From Frigoribacterium sp. MEB024 (lineage in GTDB: Bacteria; Actinomycetota; Actinomycetes; Actinomycetales; Microbacteriaceae), in contig NZ_JXQZ01000002.1 of NCBI RefSeq assembly GCF_000878135.1, positions 1 through 64,000 of the forward strand: 64,000 bases of DNA, written 5' to 3'. The translations under genes were made by a program, and so were the position numbers. Under the pieces are notes generated by a model. That model saw nothing but the letters and a program-made list of their open reading frames with translations. It was not told the DNA's origin and searched no databases. Each line of letters starts with the position of its first letter. The first letter of the stretch is position 1. This document shows positions 1-7,342 of this stretch, in pieces.

Positions 1-365
1 ATGGTCTGCGTGACGGCGCCATCGCCAGCAGCCTGGTGTTCCGCACGGGCGACGAGGCCCTGCTCGTCCTCACGAGCGGGGCCCACCGCGTCGACACCGA
101 CCTGGTGGCGTCGACCCTCGGCCACGGTCCGATCATGCGGGCCAACGCCGACCAGGTGAAGCGCGCGACCGGCCAGGTGATCGGCGGCGTCGCCCCGGTG
201 GGCCATCCCAGCCCGGTGCGGACACTCGTCGACACCGCACTGCGGGCCCACGACGTGCTCTGGGCGAGCGCCGGCACCGCCGACACGGTCTTCGCCACCA
301 CCTTCGACGAGCTCGTGCGCGTGACCGGCGGCACCCCGGTGCGCGTCGCCGCCGACGACCTCTGA
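1..365 (+). CDS. YbaK/EbsC-type aminoacyl-tRNA deacylase, C-terminal part
   Basis: The gene starts before the window; the visible frame opens at base 3 and ends in TGA at 363-365, leaving about 120 residues. The sequence fits the YbaK/prolyl-tRNA editing family, which hydrolyses Cys-tRNA(Pro) or Ala-tRNA(Pro) in the cytoplasm. Landmarks are SLVFR, a short beta-strand pair ending in SGAHRVD, the family-like IGGVAPVGHP loop, and a WASAGTADTVF stretch near the end. The in-frame GTG at 36 is internal and not the real start. The S4 gene follows after 50 bp with its own promoter. The family call is solid; the exact tRNA substrate cannot be told from this part. Confidence 0.85.
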   Translation, partial: GLRDGAIASSLVFRTGDEALLVLTSGAHRVDTDLVASTLGHGPIMRANADQVKRATGQVIGGVAPVGHPSPVRTLVDTALRAHDVLWASAGTADTVFATTFDELVRVTGGTPVRVAADDL

Positions 366-403
366 GCCCGGCCCCCACGGTCGTCGACGTCGGCGGCCAC
401 CCG

Positions 404-409
404 TAGCAT
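404..409 (+). promoter_or_regulatory. Leaderless-type -10 box for the S4 protein gene
   Basis: TAGCAT lies six bases before the ATG at 416 and no Shine-Dalgarno sequence is present. This suggests that transcription starts at or next to the start codon. Confidence 0.5.
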
Positions 410-415
410 CGACGC

Positions 416-796
416 ATGCCGCCCCTCACGTCCGCTCGCGTCGACGCCTGGCTCTGGGCCGTCCGGCTCTACAAGACCCGCTCGGCCGCCAACGCCGCCT
501 GCCGCGCCGGTCACGTACGGGTCAACGGCGAGCGTGTGAAGGCCGCCCAGGCCGTGCGTCCCGGTGACGAGGTCCGGGCACGCATCGCGGGCTTCGAGCG
601 CATCGTCGTCGTCAAGACCTGCCTCGTGAAGCGCGTCGGCGCACCGGCCGCGGCCGAGGCGCTGACCGACCTCACTCCCCCGCCACCGCCGCGCGAAGAG
701 GTCGCTGCCGTGCCGGTCCGCGATCGCGGCGCCGGCCGTCCGACCAAGCGCGATCGCCGCGAGATCGAGCGCCTCCGGGACCGCGCCGAGAGCTGA
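416..796 (+). CDS. S4-domain RNA-binding protein (Hsp15/HslR-like)
   Basis: This 126-residue basic protein carries one S4 RNA-binding domain at about residues 5-70. It begins with the motif RVDAWLWAVRLYKTRS, typical of the Hsp15 family, and contains AGHVRVNG. In E. coli, Hsp15 binds 50S subunits that carry stalled peptidyl-tRNA; a related ribosome-rescue role is inferred here. The tail (about residues 88-126) has a proline run followed by a charged Arg/Lys/Glu-rich segment, common in actinobacterial members. The ATG at 416 is chosen because a -10 box sits six bases upstream. The gene appears to be transcribed alone. Confidence 0.85.
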   Translation: MPPLTSARVDAWLWAVRLYKTRSAANAACRAGHVRVNGERVKAAQAVRPGDEVRARIAGFERIVVVKTCLVKRVGAPAAAEALTDLTPPPPPREEVAAVPVRDRGAGRPTKRDRREIERLRDRAES

Positions 797-954
797 CACT
801 CGCTCGACCCACCCGATCGCGGGCTCCCCGCACTGGGGTGGACCGGTCCGGTATCTGTGCGAACGCATCGTCTACGCTGAGGGCACGGCGCTGCCCCGAC
901 AGCAGCAGCCTCGGGTCGGGGGACTCGGGGTCACGCCGACCCCAGGGGGACGAC

Positions 955-1593
955 ATGAACACGACCGACGCGGCGATGCCGACCGAGCGGGGCACCGTGA
1001 CGGTGCGACCACGGCGCGAACTCGCCCGGGGCGCCACGCTCACCGGCGTCTTCAGCCTGTCACCCGTGCTGATCGCGGTGCTGTGGCTGACCCTGCCGAC
1101 CGGCCACCAGTGCGGCGTGCTGGCCGTCGCCTGCGGCGTCGTGGTCATGGGACTGCTCATGTACTGGCGCTACCGCCTGTCATACGCGGCGGTCACCCGC
1201 ACCGAGTTCGTCAAGCGGGGCTGGCTGCCCGGCTTCGTGCGACTGCGCCGCGACGAGATCGACTCGCTCGTGCTCGTCCGCACCTACCGCGACCACTCGA
1301 CCGAGACCTCCACGCAGTTGCTCGCCCTCGACGGCACGGGTCGCCGCCTGTTCCGCATGCGGGGCACCTACTGGTCCGAGACGTCGGTGGACGCCGTCGT
1401 CGACGCGCTCGGCATCCCCACGACCGTCCTGCCCCGCCCGCTGACCCGGCGCGAGTTCTTCGCGGCCTACCCGGACAGCCCGTACTGGTACGAGAGCCGC
1501 CCGTGGATCGGCGCCACGATCGCGGGAATCCTCTTCGCCCTGGGCACCGGCACCCTCGTGGTGCTCTTCCGGGTGTTCGGCAGCGGCGCCTGA
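955..1593 (+). CDS. PH-domain-like membrane protein, hypothetical
   Basis: This 212-residue protein has two adjacent membrane segments near residues 27-46 and 53-69 and a third near the C-terminus (about 186-207). Between them lies a soluble region resembling the bacterial PH (bPH2-type) fold, with the pattern of YWRYRLSYAAVTRTEF followed by a beta-rich stretch. Such proteins are membrane-associated and of unknown function. The ATG at 955 is preferred over an upstream in-frame ATG at 838 because AGGGGGA stands about five bases before it and conserved sequence begins after it. No operon partner is apparent. The PH assignment is by pattern and only moderately sure. Confidence 0.6.
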   Translation: MNTTDAAMPTERGTVTVRPRRELARGATLTGVFSLSPVLIAVLWLTLPTGHQCGVLAVACGVVVMGLLMYWRYRLSYAAVTRTEFVKRGWLPGFVRLRRDEIDSLVLVRTYRDHSTETSTQLLALDGTGRRLFRMRGTYWSETSVDAVVDALGIPTTVLPRPLTRREFFAAYPDSPYWYESRPWIGATIAGILFALGTGTLVVLFRVFGSGA

Positions 1594-1630
1594 CCTCGTC
1601 CACCGGACGCGGGCCCGACCGGCTCGTGAT

Positions 1631-3553
1631 TCAGCGCCGGCGCAGCGTGCCGAAGATGCCCTTCACGACCTCGCGCACGACCGCCTTGCCGGCGCTCGAC
1701 CCGAGGACCTCGCCGAGCAACCCCCCGGTCGACCCGGCCCGCGACGAGCGGGACCCCGAGGAGGCGCGGGTCGTCGCCCCCCGCCCGGCACGGGCCTTCG
1801 CGGCCACCCGCTCGGCCCGCTCGAACTCCTTCTGCTGACGTTCGTACTCGGCCTGCGCGGCCTTCCGCTCGCGTTCGGCGGCGGTGACGGCCTTCGCATC
1901 CGCCCTCTCGCGGGCCGCGGCCTCCTTCAGCTGGGCGTCGATCGTGGCCTGCCGCGCCGCGGCGTCGGTTCGCTCCCGCTCGTCGAGCGCGGCGGCCTCG
2001 AGCTTGCGGGCCAGCATCTCGCGGGCCGAGTCACGGTCGATCGACGCCCCGTAGGCGGCGGTGAGCGGCGACGCGGCGACCGCAGCCGTCATGACGTCGA
2101 CGGGCGTCGGCGCCATCGAGCCGCGCGGGGCGCGGAGGCGCGTCCACGCGACCGGGCTGGGAGCCCCCTTCTCGTTCATGACCGTCACCACCGCCTCCCC
2201 GGTGGCGAGGCCGGTGAGCACCGCGGCGAGGTCGTAGTCGCTCGTCGGGTACGTCGACACCGTCGCCCGCAGCGCCTTCGCGTCGTCGGGCGTGAAGGCG
2301 CGGAGCTGGTGTTGGACGCGCGAGCCGAGCTGGGCGAGCACCTCGCCCGGGACGTCCTTGGGGGTCTGGGTGACGAAGACGATGCCCACGCCCTTGGACC
2401 GGATGAGCCGGACGGTCTGCGTGATCTGCGCCAGGAACTCCTTCGAGGCGTCGGCGAACAGCAGATGGGCTTCGTCGAAGAAGAAGACGAGCTTCGGTTT
2501 GTCGAGGTCGCCCACCTCGGGCAGGTCGTTGTAGAGGTCGGCGAGCAGCCACATCAGGAACGTCGAGAACAGGGCCGGCTGGTCGTGCACCCCGGGCACC
2601 TCGAGGAGGCTCACGACGCCCCGACCGTCCTCGGCCGTGCGGAGGAACTCGGCCGTGTCGATCTCGGGCTCGCCGAAGAACGCGTCGGCCCCGCGGTCGG
2701 CGAAGGTGATCAGCTCGCGCAGGATGACCCCGACGGTCTGCTTGCTCAACCCGCCGAGTCCCTCGAGTTCACCCTTGCCCTCGTCGCTGGTCAACCAGGT
2801 CAGCACGGCCCGCAGGTCGGAGAGGTCGAGCAGCGGCAGCCCGGCCTGCTCGGCGTAGTGGAACACCAGGCCGAGGCTGCTCTCCTGCGTGTCGTTGAGG
2901 CCGAGCACCTTGCTGAGCAGCAGCGACCCGAAACCGCTCACCGTGGCGCGGACCGGCACGCCGGTGCCCTTGCCGCCCAGGGCGAAGTACTCGGTCGGTG
3001 CGGCCTGCGGCGACCAGTCCTGGCCGATGCCCCGCGTGCGGGCCAGCAGCTTCTCGTTCGCCTCGCCCGGCGTCGCGATGCCCGAGAGGTCGCCCTTGAC
3101 GTCGTCCGCGAACACCGGCACCCCGGCCGCCGAGAGCTGCTCGGCGAGCACCTGAAGGGTCTTGGTCTTGCCCGTGCCGGTCGCCCCGGCCACGAGGCCG
3201 TGCCGGTTCAGCATCGCGAGCGGGATGCGCACGGGCACGTCCACCCGCGCCTCGCCGTTCACGAGGGCACCGAGCTCGAGGGCGGGACCGTCGAAGCCGT
3301 AGCCCGCGCGGATCACGTCGACCGCCGCCTCGTCGAGCGGCCCGCCGAGCGGGGTGGGGAGGCCCTCGACCGGGGCACCCGCGACCGGCTCGGGTTCGGT
3401 GAGCCCGGCGTCGGCCGCGGCGTCGGCGACGTCCGCCTCGGCGGCGAGCTGCTCTGCCCGCGCGAGTGCCGCCTCCGCGTCCTGCTTCGCCTTCTCGGCG
3501 GCGGCGACCGCTGCGGCGGCCTCCGCCCTGGCCTGCTCGAGCGCGTCCGTCAT
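1631..3553 (-). CDS. HerA/DUF853-family ATPase (YjgR-like)
   Basis: This 640-residue protein begins with about 50 residues of Ala/Glu-rich coiled coil. It is followed by a P-loop ATPase domain with Walker A GATGTGKTKT near residue 125 and a Walker B-like LVFFFDEAHLLF near residue 335. The IFVTQTPKDVP-type sensor motif follows, and the tail is again Ala/Lys/Glu-rich with a Gly/Ser/Arg linker and a short conserved C-terminus. This layout matches the DUF853 (YjgR) branch of HerA/FtsK-like NTPases, whose role is not established. A leaderless-type -10 box (3560-3565) supports the ATG at 3553. One AGGAGGCGCG motif (1759-1768) falls in the low-complexity tail. Confidence 0.85.
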   Translation of the reverse strand: MTDALEQARAEAAAAVAAAEKAKQDAEAALARAEQLAAEADVADAAADAGLTEPEPVAGAPVEGLPTPLGGPLDEAAVDVIRAGYGFDGPALELGALVNGEARVDVPVRIPLAMLNRHGLVAGATGTGKTKTLQVLAEQLSAAGVPVFADDVKGDLSGIATPGEANEKLLARTRGIGQDWSPQAAPTEYFALGGKGTGVPVRATVSGFGSLLLSKVLGLNDTQESSLGLVFHYAEQAGLPLLDLSDLRAVLTWLTSDEGKGELEGLGGLSKQTVGVILRELITFADRGADAFFGEPEIDTAEFLRTAEDGRGVVSLLEVPGVHDQPALFSTFLMWLLADLYNDLPEVGDLDKPKLVFFFDEAHLLFADASKEFLAQITQTVRLIRSKGVGIVFVTQTPKDVPGEVLAQLGSRVQHQLRAFTPDDAKALRATVSTYPTSDYDLAAVLTGLATGEAVVTVMNEKGAPSPVAWTRLRAPRGSMAPTPVDVMTAAVAASPLTAAYGASIDRDSAREMLARKLEAAALDERERTDAAARQATIDAQLKEAAARERADAKAVTAAERERKAAQAEYERQQKEFERAERVAAKARAGRGATTRASSGSRSSRAGSTGGLLGEVLGSSAGKAVVREVVKGIFGTLRRR

Positions 3554-3559
3554 GCGGCC

Positions 3560-3565
3560 AGCCTA
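3560..3565 (-). promoter_or_regulatory. Leaderless-type -10 box for the HerA-like ATPase
   Basis: On the minus strand TAGGCT stands six bases before the ATG at 3553, with no ribosome binding site between them. Confidence 0.5.
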
Positions 3566-3593
3566 GGCACCCTGCGCGCTGCGGTCCGGGCGA

Positions 3594-3620
3594 GTTCGGC
3601 GACACCGGGCGACGCCGAAC
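3594..3620 (-). terminator. Possible terminator hairpin after the PAP2 gene
   Basis: An 8-bp perfect stem (GTTCGGCG with CGCCGAAC) and an 11-base loop lie between the end of the PAP2 gene and the HerA-like gene. No T-tract is visible, so the call is weak. Confidence 0.3.
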
Positions 3621-3686
3621 GCCCGCCTCGCACGGACTCGACCGGGATCGACGGCGCGAGCGGGACCGACCGGGCGAGCGACACCG

Positions 3687-4397
3687 TCAGGCCGGACGAC
3701 CCTGCCAGATCCAGCCGCGACCGCGCACGCGCTCCTGCTCGTCGAGCAAGCGATGCGCGACCGGGGCCCAGAGCACCACCGCGACCCCGGCGCCGATCAG
3801 CAGCCCGCCGATCGTGTCGGTCAGCCAGTGCGCGCCGAGGTACGTGCGGCTGAGCAGCATCAGCACCGTGTAGACCACACCGGCGACCCACACCCAGACG
3901 CGTCGCAGGATCACCCCGAGCACGACGGCCAGCGTCGCGGCGTTGGACGTGTGCCCCGAGGGGAACGAGCCGTAGTCGCTCACCACGAGGATGTCCTCGG
4001 GGCGGGCACGGCCGAACGTGTGCTTGACGACCTGGACGACCCCGGCACTGACCGCGCAGGCGGCGATCCAGTAGAGCGCGGCCCACGGGCGACGGCGCAA
4101 CAGGAACACCGCGGTGACGCCCAGCGGGACGACGAAGACGCCGACCACCCCGGCACCGATCGAGTTGAAGATCAACGAGGGCACGTCCCAGAACGGGCTG
4201 CGGTGCTCGACCAGTTCGCCCATGAACCGCTCGTCGACGCCGATCACCCCCGACCGGGCCGTGATCACGACGCCGAGCAGCAGCACGACGCCGATGGCGC
4301 CGAGCGCGCTGAACACCCACCAGCGGCGCTGCACGCGCCGGGCCACCCGCTCTTCGGACGGCGAGGCGGGCTTCGGGGCGAGCGGGTCGGTGCGCAT
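3687..4397 (-). CDS. PAP2-family membrane phosphatase
   Basis: This 236-residue membrane protein has about six hydrophobic segments and carries all three PAP2 phosphatase signatures: KHTFGRARP, then PSGHTSNAA, then SRTYLGAHWLTD. These hold the Lys/Arg, the Ser-Gly-His and the catalytic His. The family dephosphorylates lipid phosphates such as undecaprenyl pyrophosphate or phosphatidic acid on the outer face of the membrane; which substrate applies cannot be said. The ATG at 4397 is chosen because TACCGT lies six bases upstream and membrane-protein sequence starts soon after. The gene sits downstream of the Bcr/CflA pump on the same strand with a 92-bp gap that carries an AGGAGGCGCG motif. Confidence 0.85.
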   Translation of the reverse strand: MRTDPLAPKPASPSEERVARRVQRRWWVFSALGAIGVVLLLGVVITARSGVIGVDERFMGELVEHRSPFWDVPSLIFNSIGAGVVGVFVVPLGVTAVFLLRRRPWAALYWIAACAVSAGVVQVVKHTFGRARPEDILVVSDYGSFPSGHTSNAATLAVVLGVILRRVWVWVAGVVYTVLMLLSRTYLGAHWLTDTIGGLLIGAGVAVVLWAPVAHRLLDEQERVRGRGWIWQGRPA

Positions 4398-4403
4398 CCC
4401 CAG

Positions 4404-4409
4404 ACGGTA
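4404..4409 (-). promoter_or_regulatory. Leaderless-type -10 box for the PAP2 gene
   Basis: On the minus strand TACCGT lies six bases before the ATG at 4397; there is no Shine-Dalgarno sequence. Confidence 0.45.
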
Positions 4410-4489
4410 CCGGGAGGCGCGGGTCGGCGACCGGGAGGCACCGGTCGTCGACGCACGACGGTCGTGGACGGACGACCAGGAGGCGCGGG

Positions 4490-5719
4490 TCAGCGACCCA
4501 GCGCCGGCACCGTCCGCGGGCGCACCAGCAGCCACAGGCTCGCGATGGCCACGCACGAGGTGGCGACCATGACGCTGCCCATCGGCACGGCGGACCCGAT
4601 GCCGAGGAACCCGACCACCGGCGAGATGAGTCCCGCCAGGCCGAAGTTCAGCGCACCGAGCAACGACGCCGCCGTCCCTGCCTCCTTGCCGTGGTTGGCG
4701 AGCCCGAGCACCTGGACCTGCGGGAACGAGAAGCCGCAGGCCGCGATGAAGAACCACAGCGGCACGAGGATGCCCACGAGCCCGGCCCCGAGCGAGTCGA
4801 GCACGACGATCGACGCGGCGGCGAGCAACAGGACGACCGTCGAGCAGGCGAGGATCCACTGCGGCCCGACCCGCCGGGCCAGCCGCGAGCTGATCTGGAC
4901 GCCGGCGACGATCCCGAGCGAGTTGATCGCGAACAGGTAGCCGTACTGCTGGGCGTTCAGGCCATACACCTCTTGGAAGAGGAACGACGAGGCCGAGAGG
5001 TACGAGAACAGGCCCGAGAAGACCATCGCCCCGATCAGGGCGACGCCGACGAAGATCCGGTCGCTGAAGAGCACCTTGTAGCGCTGTCCGAGGGTCGTGT
5101 GCCCGGCCTCGTGCCGCCGCGCGGGCGGCAGGGTCTCGACGATCAGGAAGATCGCTGCGATGATCACGAACGCGCCGTAGGCCACGAGGAACACGAAGAT
5201 GCCGCGCCAGCTGGTGAAGGCCAGCAGCTGCGAGCCGATGACGGGCGCGACGATGGGGGCGAGCCCGTTCACCAGGGCGAGACGCGACAGCATGCGCACG
5301 AGCGGCAGCCCACCGAACAGGTCGCGCACCGTCGCCATGGCGACGACGCCCCCGGCGGCGGCACCCATGCCCTGCAGCACCCGGAAGACGGCGAGCAGCT
5401 CGATGGTCGGCGCGCTGGCGGCACCGATGCTGGCGAGGATGTGCACGGCGGTCGCGACGATCAGCGGCGTGCGACGGCCGACCTTGTCGCTCCACGGCCC
5501 GACCAGCAGCTGCCCCACCCCGAAGCCGATCGTCGTCGCCGTCAGCGTCAGCTGGATGACGCCGCTGTCGACGGAGAAGTCCCGGCTGAGTTCGGGGAAC
5601 GCCGGCAGGTAGAGGTCGATCGTGAACGGCCCGAGCGCGGTGAGGGCGCCGAGCACGACGACGTAGACGAGCCGCTGGCGGCGGGTCAGGGAGTCACCCG
5701 GGTGGACGACGGTGGTCAC
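4490..5719 (-). CDS. Bcr/CflA-family drug:H+ antiporter (MFS)
   Basis: This 409-residue protein shows twelve hydrophobic segments and typical Bcr/CflA features. These include the first-helix motif ALGPFTIDLYLPAFP, the MFS loop motif GPWSDKVGRR between helices 2 and 3, and RVLQGMGAAAGGVVAMATVRD in helix 4-5. The family exports small toxic compounds such as bicyclomycin, chloramphenicol or sulfonamides; the substrate here is unknown. The GTG at 5719 overlaps by four bases the stop codon of a possible 69-codon upstream ORF. The gene is divergent from a TetR gene at 6080, so TetR control of the pump is a reasonable inference. Confidence 0.85.
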   Translation of the reverse strand: MTTVVHPGDSLTRRQRLVYVVVLGALTALGPFTIDLYLPAFPELSRDFSVDSGVIQLTLTATTIGFGVGQLLVGPWSDKVGRRTPLIVATAVHILASIGAASAPTIELLAVFRVLQGMGAAAGGVVAMATVRDLFGGLPLVRMLSRLALVNGLAPIVAPVIGSQLLAFTSWRGIFVFLVAYGAFVIIAAIFLIVETLPPARRHEAGHTTLGQRYKVLFSDRIFVGVALIGAMVFSGLFSYLSASSFLFQEVYGLNAQQYGYLFAINSLGIVAGVQISSRLARRVGPQWILACSTVVLLLAAASIVVLDSLGAGLVGILVPLWFFIAACGFSFPQVQVLGLANHGKEAGTAASLLGALNFGLAGLISPVVGFLGIGSAVPMGSVMVATSCVAIASLWLLVRPRTVPALGR

Positions 5720-5925
5720 GAGGCAGGTCCTGTCTGGGGGGTCGCGGAGGGGCGGTCACGGAGGAGGGGCACGGGGCGGTCACGGATCGGGGCACGCGAG
5801 GAGGCGCGGCCGGGACGACCGGGTCGGCTCGCGGCTCGAATCGATGCGACCGAACCATTGAGCACGACCACCACGGGATCGGAGGGGGTGGGAGAAGGGA
5901 GGGGAACGGCGTCGCTGCACGACAC
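5716..5925 (-). CDS. Possible 69-codon leader ORF translationally coupled to the Bcr/CflA pump
   Basis: This short frame starts with GTG at 5925 and ends in a TGA that overlaps the GTG start of the pump gene (GTGA). A minus-strand TAGGCT near 5937-5942 could serve as its -10 box. The product is rich in Pro, Arg and Ser with one hydrophobic patch (DPVVVVLNGSV), and I recognise no family. It could be a regulatory leader peptide or just an untranslated leader that happens to stay open. An AGGAGGCGCG motif lies inside (5799-5808). Confidence 0.3.
   Translation of the reverse strand: MSCSDAVPLPSPTPSDPVVVVLNGSVASIRAASRPGRPGRASSRAPIRDRPVPLLRDRPSATPQTGPAS
5836..5849. promoter_or_regulatory. Near-palindrome between pump and TetR genes, possible operator
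   Basis: The 14-mer TCGAATCGATGCGA is a palindrome except for one mismatched pair and lies in the divergent region between the Bcr/CflA pump and the TetR gene. TetR-family operators have this form, but nothing else ties this site to the regulator. The remaining 5720-6079 sequence shows no further clear element. Confidence 0.25.
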
Positions 5926-6020
5926 CCGTCGGTTCTCAGCCTAACCCTGCCGTGGACCCCCGCGACAGCCCTTCCGCCTCGGCGGCTCGCGCCGTGCCGT
6001 GTCGGCGCGTCGGCCCGGTC

Positions 6021-6026
6021 TAGGCT
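6021..6026 (+). promoter_or_regulatory. -10 box for the TetR-family gene
   Basis: TAGGCT stands 53 bases before the ATG at 6080. A strong ribosome binding site (GAGGAGGA, 6066-6073) lies between them, so this transcript would have a normal leader. No convincing -35 box is seen. Confidence 0.35.
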
Positions 6027-6079
6027 CGACCTGGCCTCGGACGCGATCGTCCCGTCCGGGTCCCCGAGGAGGAACGTCC

Positions 6080-6646
6080 ATGGTCGACGCGCGCATAGTC
6101 CAGACCACGAAGGCACTGCACGCCGCCGTCGTCGAGCTCGCCTCGACCCGGCCCGTGTCGAGCATCTCGGTCGCCGACGTCACCCGGGCCGCGGGGATCA
6201 ACCGCGCCACGTTCTACAGCCACGCGACCTCGCCCGGCAGCCTGCTCACCGCGGTGCTCACCCCCGAACTCGACGCGATCCGTGACGAGGACCACGCGCT
6301 GCGGCTCGACGGCCGGGCCGACGGCCCCGACGCGACGCGGCGCGCGATGGAGAAGGTCGTCGACCACGTCGTGCGGTACCGCGAGATCTACCGTCTCGCC
6401 CTGCCCGACCCGCTCGACGCCTCGATCCACCAGGCGCTGGCCCGCCACTTCGAGGAGTCGAGCGTTCAGCACCTCGCCGGACTGCCCGCCGGCAGCCTCC
6501 CCGAGGGGCTCGCGGTGCACATCGCCGCCGGCCACCTGGCACACGGGCTCGTGGGCGCCGTCGAGGCCTGGCTCGGCGGCAAGCGGACGAGCCGACGCGC
6601 CCTGCTCGACACCATGAACCTCATGCTGCCCACCTGGTGGGGTTGA
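6080..6646 (+). CDS. TetR-family transcriptional regulator
   Basis: This 188-residue protein has an N-terminal TetR helix-turn-helix: residues about 20-50 read SVADVTRAAGINRATFYSHA, closely matching the family consensus. An all-helical ligand-binding domain follows, including a long segment with RYREIYRLALPDP. The ATG at 6080 follows a near-perfect Shine-Dalgarno sequence (GAGGAGGA) at the right distance; the frame is open upstream but lacks conserved sequence. The regulator faces the Bcr/CflA pump gene across about 360 bp, the usual arrangement for a local repressor of an efflux gene. Its ligand cannot be predicted. Confidence 0.85.
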   Translation: MVDARIVQTTKALHAAVVELASTRPVSSISVADVTRAAGINRATFYSHATSPGSLLTAVLTPELDAIRDEDHALRLDGRADGPDATRRAMEKVVDHVVRYREIYRLALPDPLDASIHQALARHFEESSVQHLAGLPAGSLPEGLAVHIAAGHLAHGLVGAVEAWLGGKRTSRRALLDTMNLMLPTWWG

Positions 6647-6692
6647 CCCGGAGCGCTCCCCGTTCCGACGGGTCGGCGGGACGCCCGACCGC

Positions 6693-7250
6693 CTAGGAGG
6701 CGCGCAGCAGTCCCGGCCCCACGCGCAGCACCCCGTCGGTGAGCGGTTCGCAGCGGACTCCCCCGCGTCCTCGCAGGGCGCGGAACGCCCCTGTACCGAA
6801 GACCACGTCCATCCACGCGCACGGGTTCGCCGCCCGTGTCGCGCGGAACGACACCGGGCCGTCGCCCGTGTCGAGGTCGAACTCGTACCCCACGAGGGCA
6901 TCGACGTCGACACCCCTCACGACCACGTTGCGCCGCGCCAGGGCGGCGTCGAGCCGGGCCCCCGGGGGCAGGCCGAGCTCGCGGGCGACGTGCTCCAGCT
7001 GCTCGGCCGCGAAGAGGGTGACCGAGGCGCCGCGGTGCGCCGGAGCGTTGAAGTAGCGGTCGCCCACGATGCCGAGGTGGGCCCGCACGGTGACGTCGTC
7101 GTGCGACTCGTGCCCCGTGGTCGGCACCGGGGCCGGGCCGTCGGCGGGGCGGCCGACGTAGCGGGACCGGGGCGACGCGAGCAGCAGCTCGACCGTGACC
7201 GGCGTGGTCGACGCGGCCCGCGCCTCCTGCGCTCGTCGGTCGGTGTCCAC
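6693..7250 (-). CDS. MOSC-domain protein
   Basis: This 185-residue protein matches a stand-alone MOSC domain, the C-terminal fold of molybdenum-cofactor sulfurases and of YiiM/YuaD proteins. The key features are VRAHLGIVGDRYF near residue 57, ANPCAWMD with the conserved Cys near residue 142, and RGGVRCEPLTDGVLRVG near the end. The family is thought to bind sulfur or molybdopterin; the exact reaction is unknown. TATCGT six bases before the GTG at 7250 supports the start. The gene is bracketed by oppositely oriented AGGAGGCGCG motifs, and the last codons (Arg-Ala-Ser-stop) are formed by one of them. Confidence 0.8.
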   Translation of the reverse strand: MDTDRRAQEARAASTTPVTVELLLASPRSRYVGRPADGPAPVPTTGHESHDDVTVRAHLGIVGDRYFNAPAHRGASVTLFAAEQLEHVARELGLPPGARLDAALARRNVVVRGVDVDALVGYEFDLDTGDGPVSFRATRAANPCAWMDVVFGTGAFRALRGRGGVRCEPLTDGVLRVGPGLLRAS

Positions 7251-7256
7251 GGACGC

Positions 7257-7262
7257 ACGATA
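7257..7262 (-). promoter_or_regulatory. Leaderless-type -10 box for the MOSC gene
   Basis: On the minus strand TATCGT lies six bases before the GTG at 7250, and no ribosome binding site is present. Confidence 0.45.
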
Positions 7263-7280
7263 CCGCCCACCGACGACGAC

Positions 7281-7310
7281 GGCCGGACACCCCGTGCGGG
7301 GTGCCCGGCC
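7281..7310 (-). terminator. Terminator hairpin downstream of the monosaccharide importer operon
   Basis: A 13-pair stem with one mismatch (GGCCGG-a-CACCCC paired to GGGGTG-c-CCGGCC) and a 4-base loop lies 33 bp after the binding-protein gene. There is no clear T-run, as is common in GC-rich actinobacteria. Confidence 0.55.
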
Positions 7311-7342
7311 GGTGCCGGTGCTGCCCGAGGGCAGCGGGAGTG

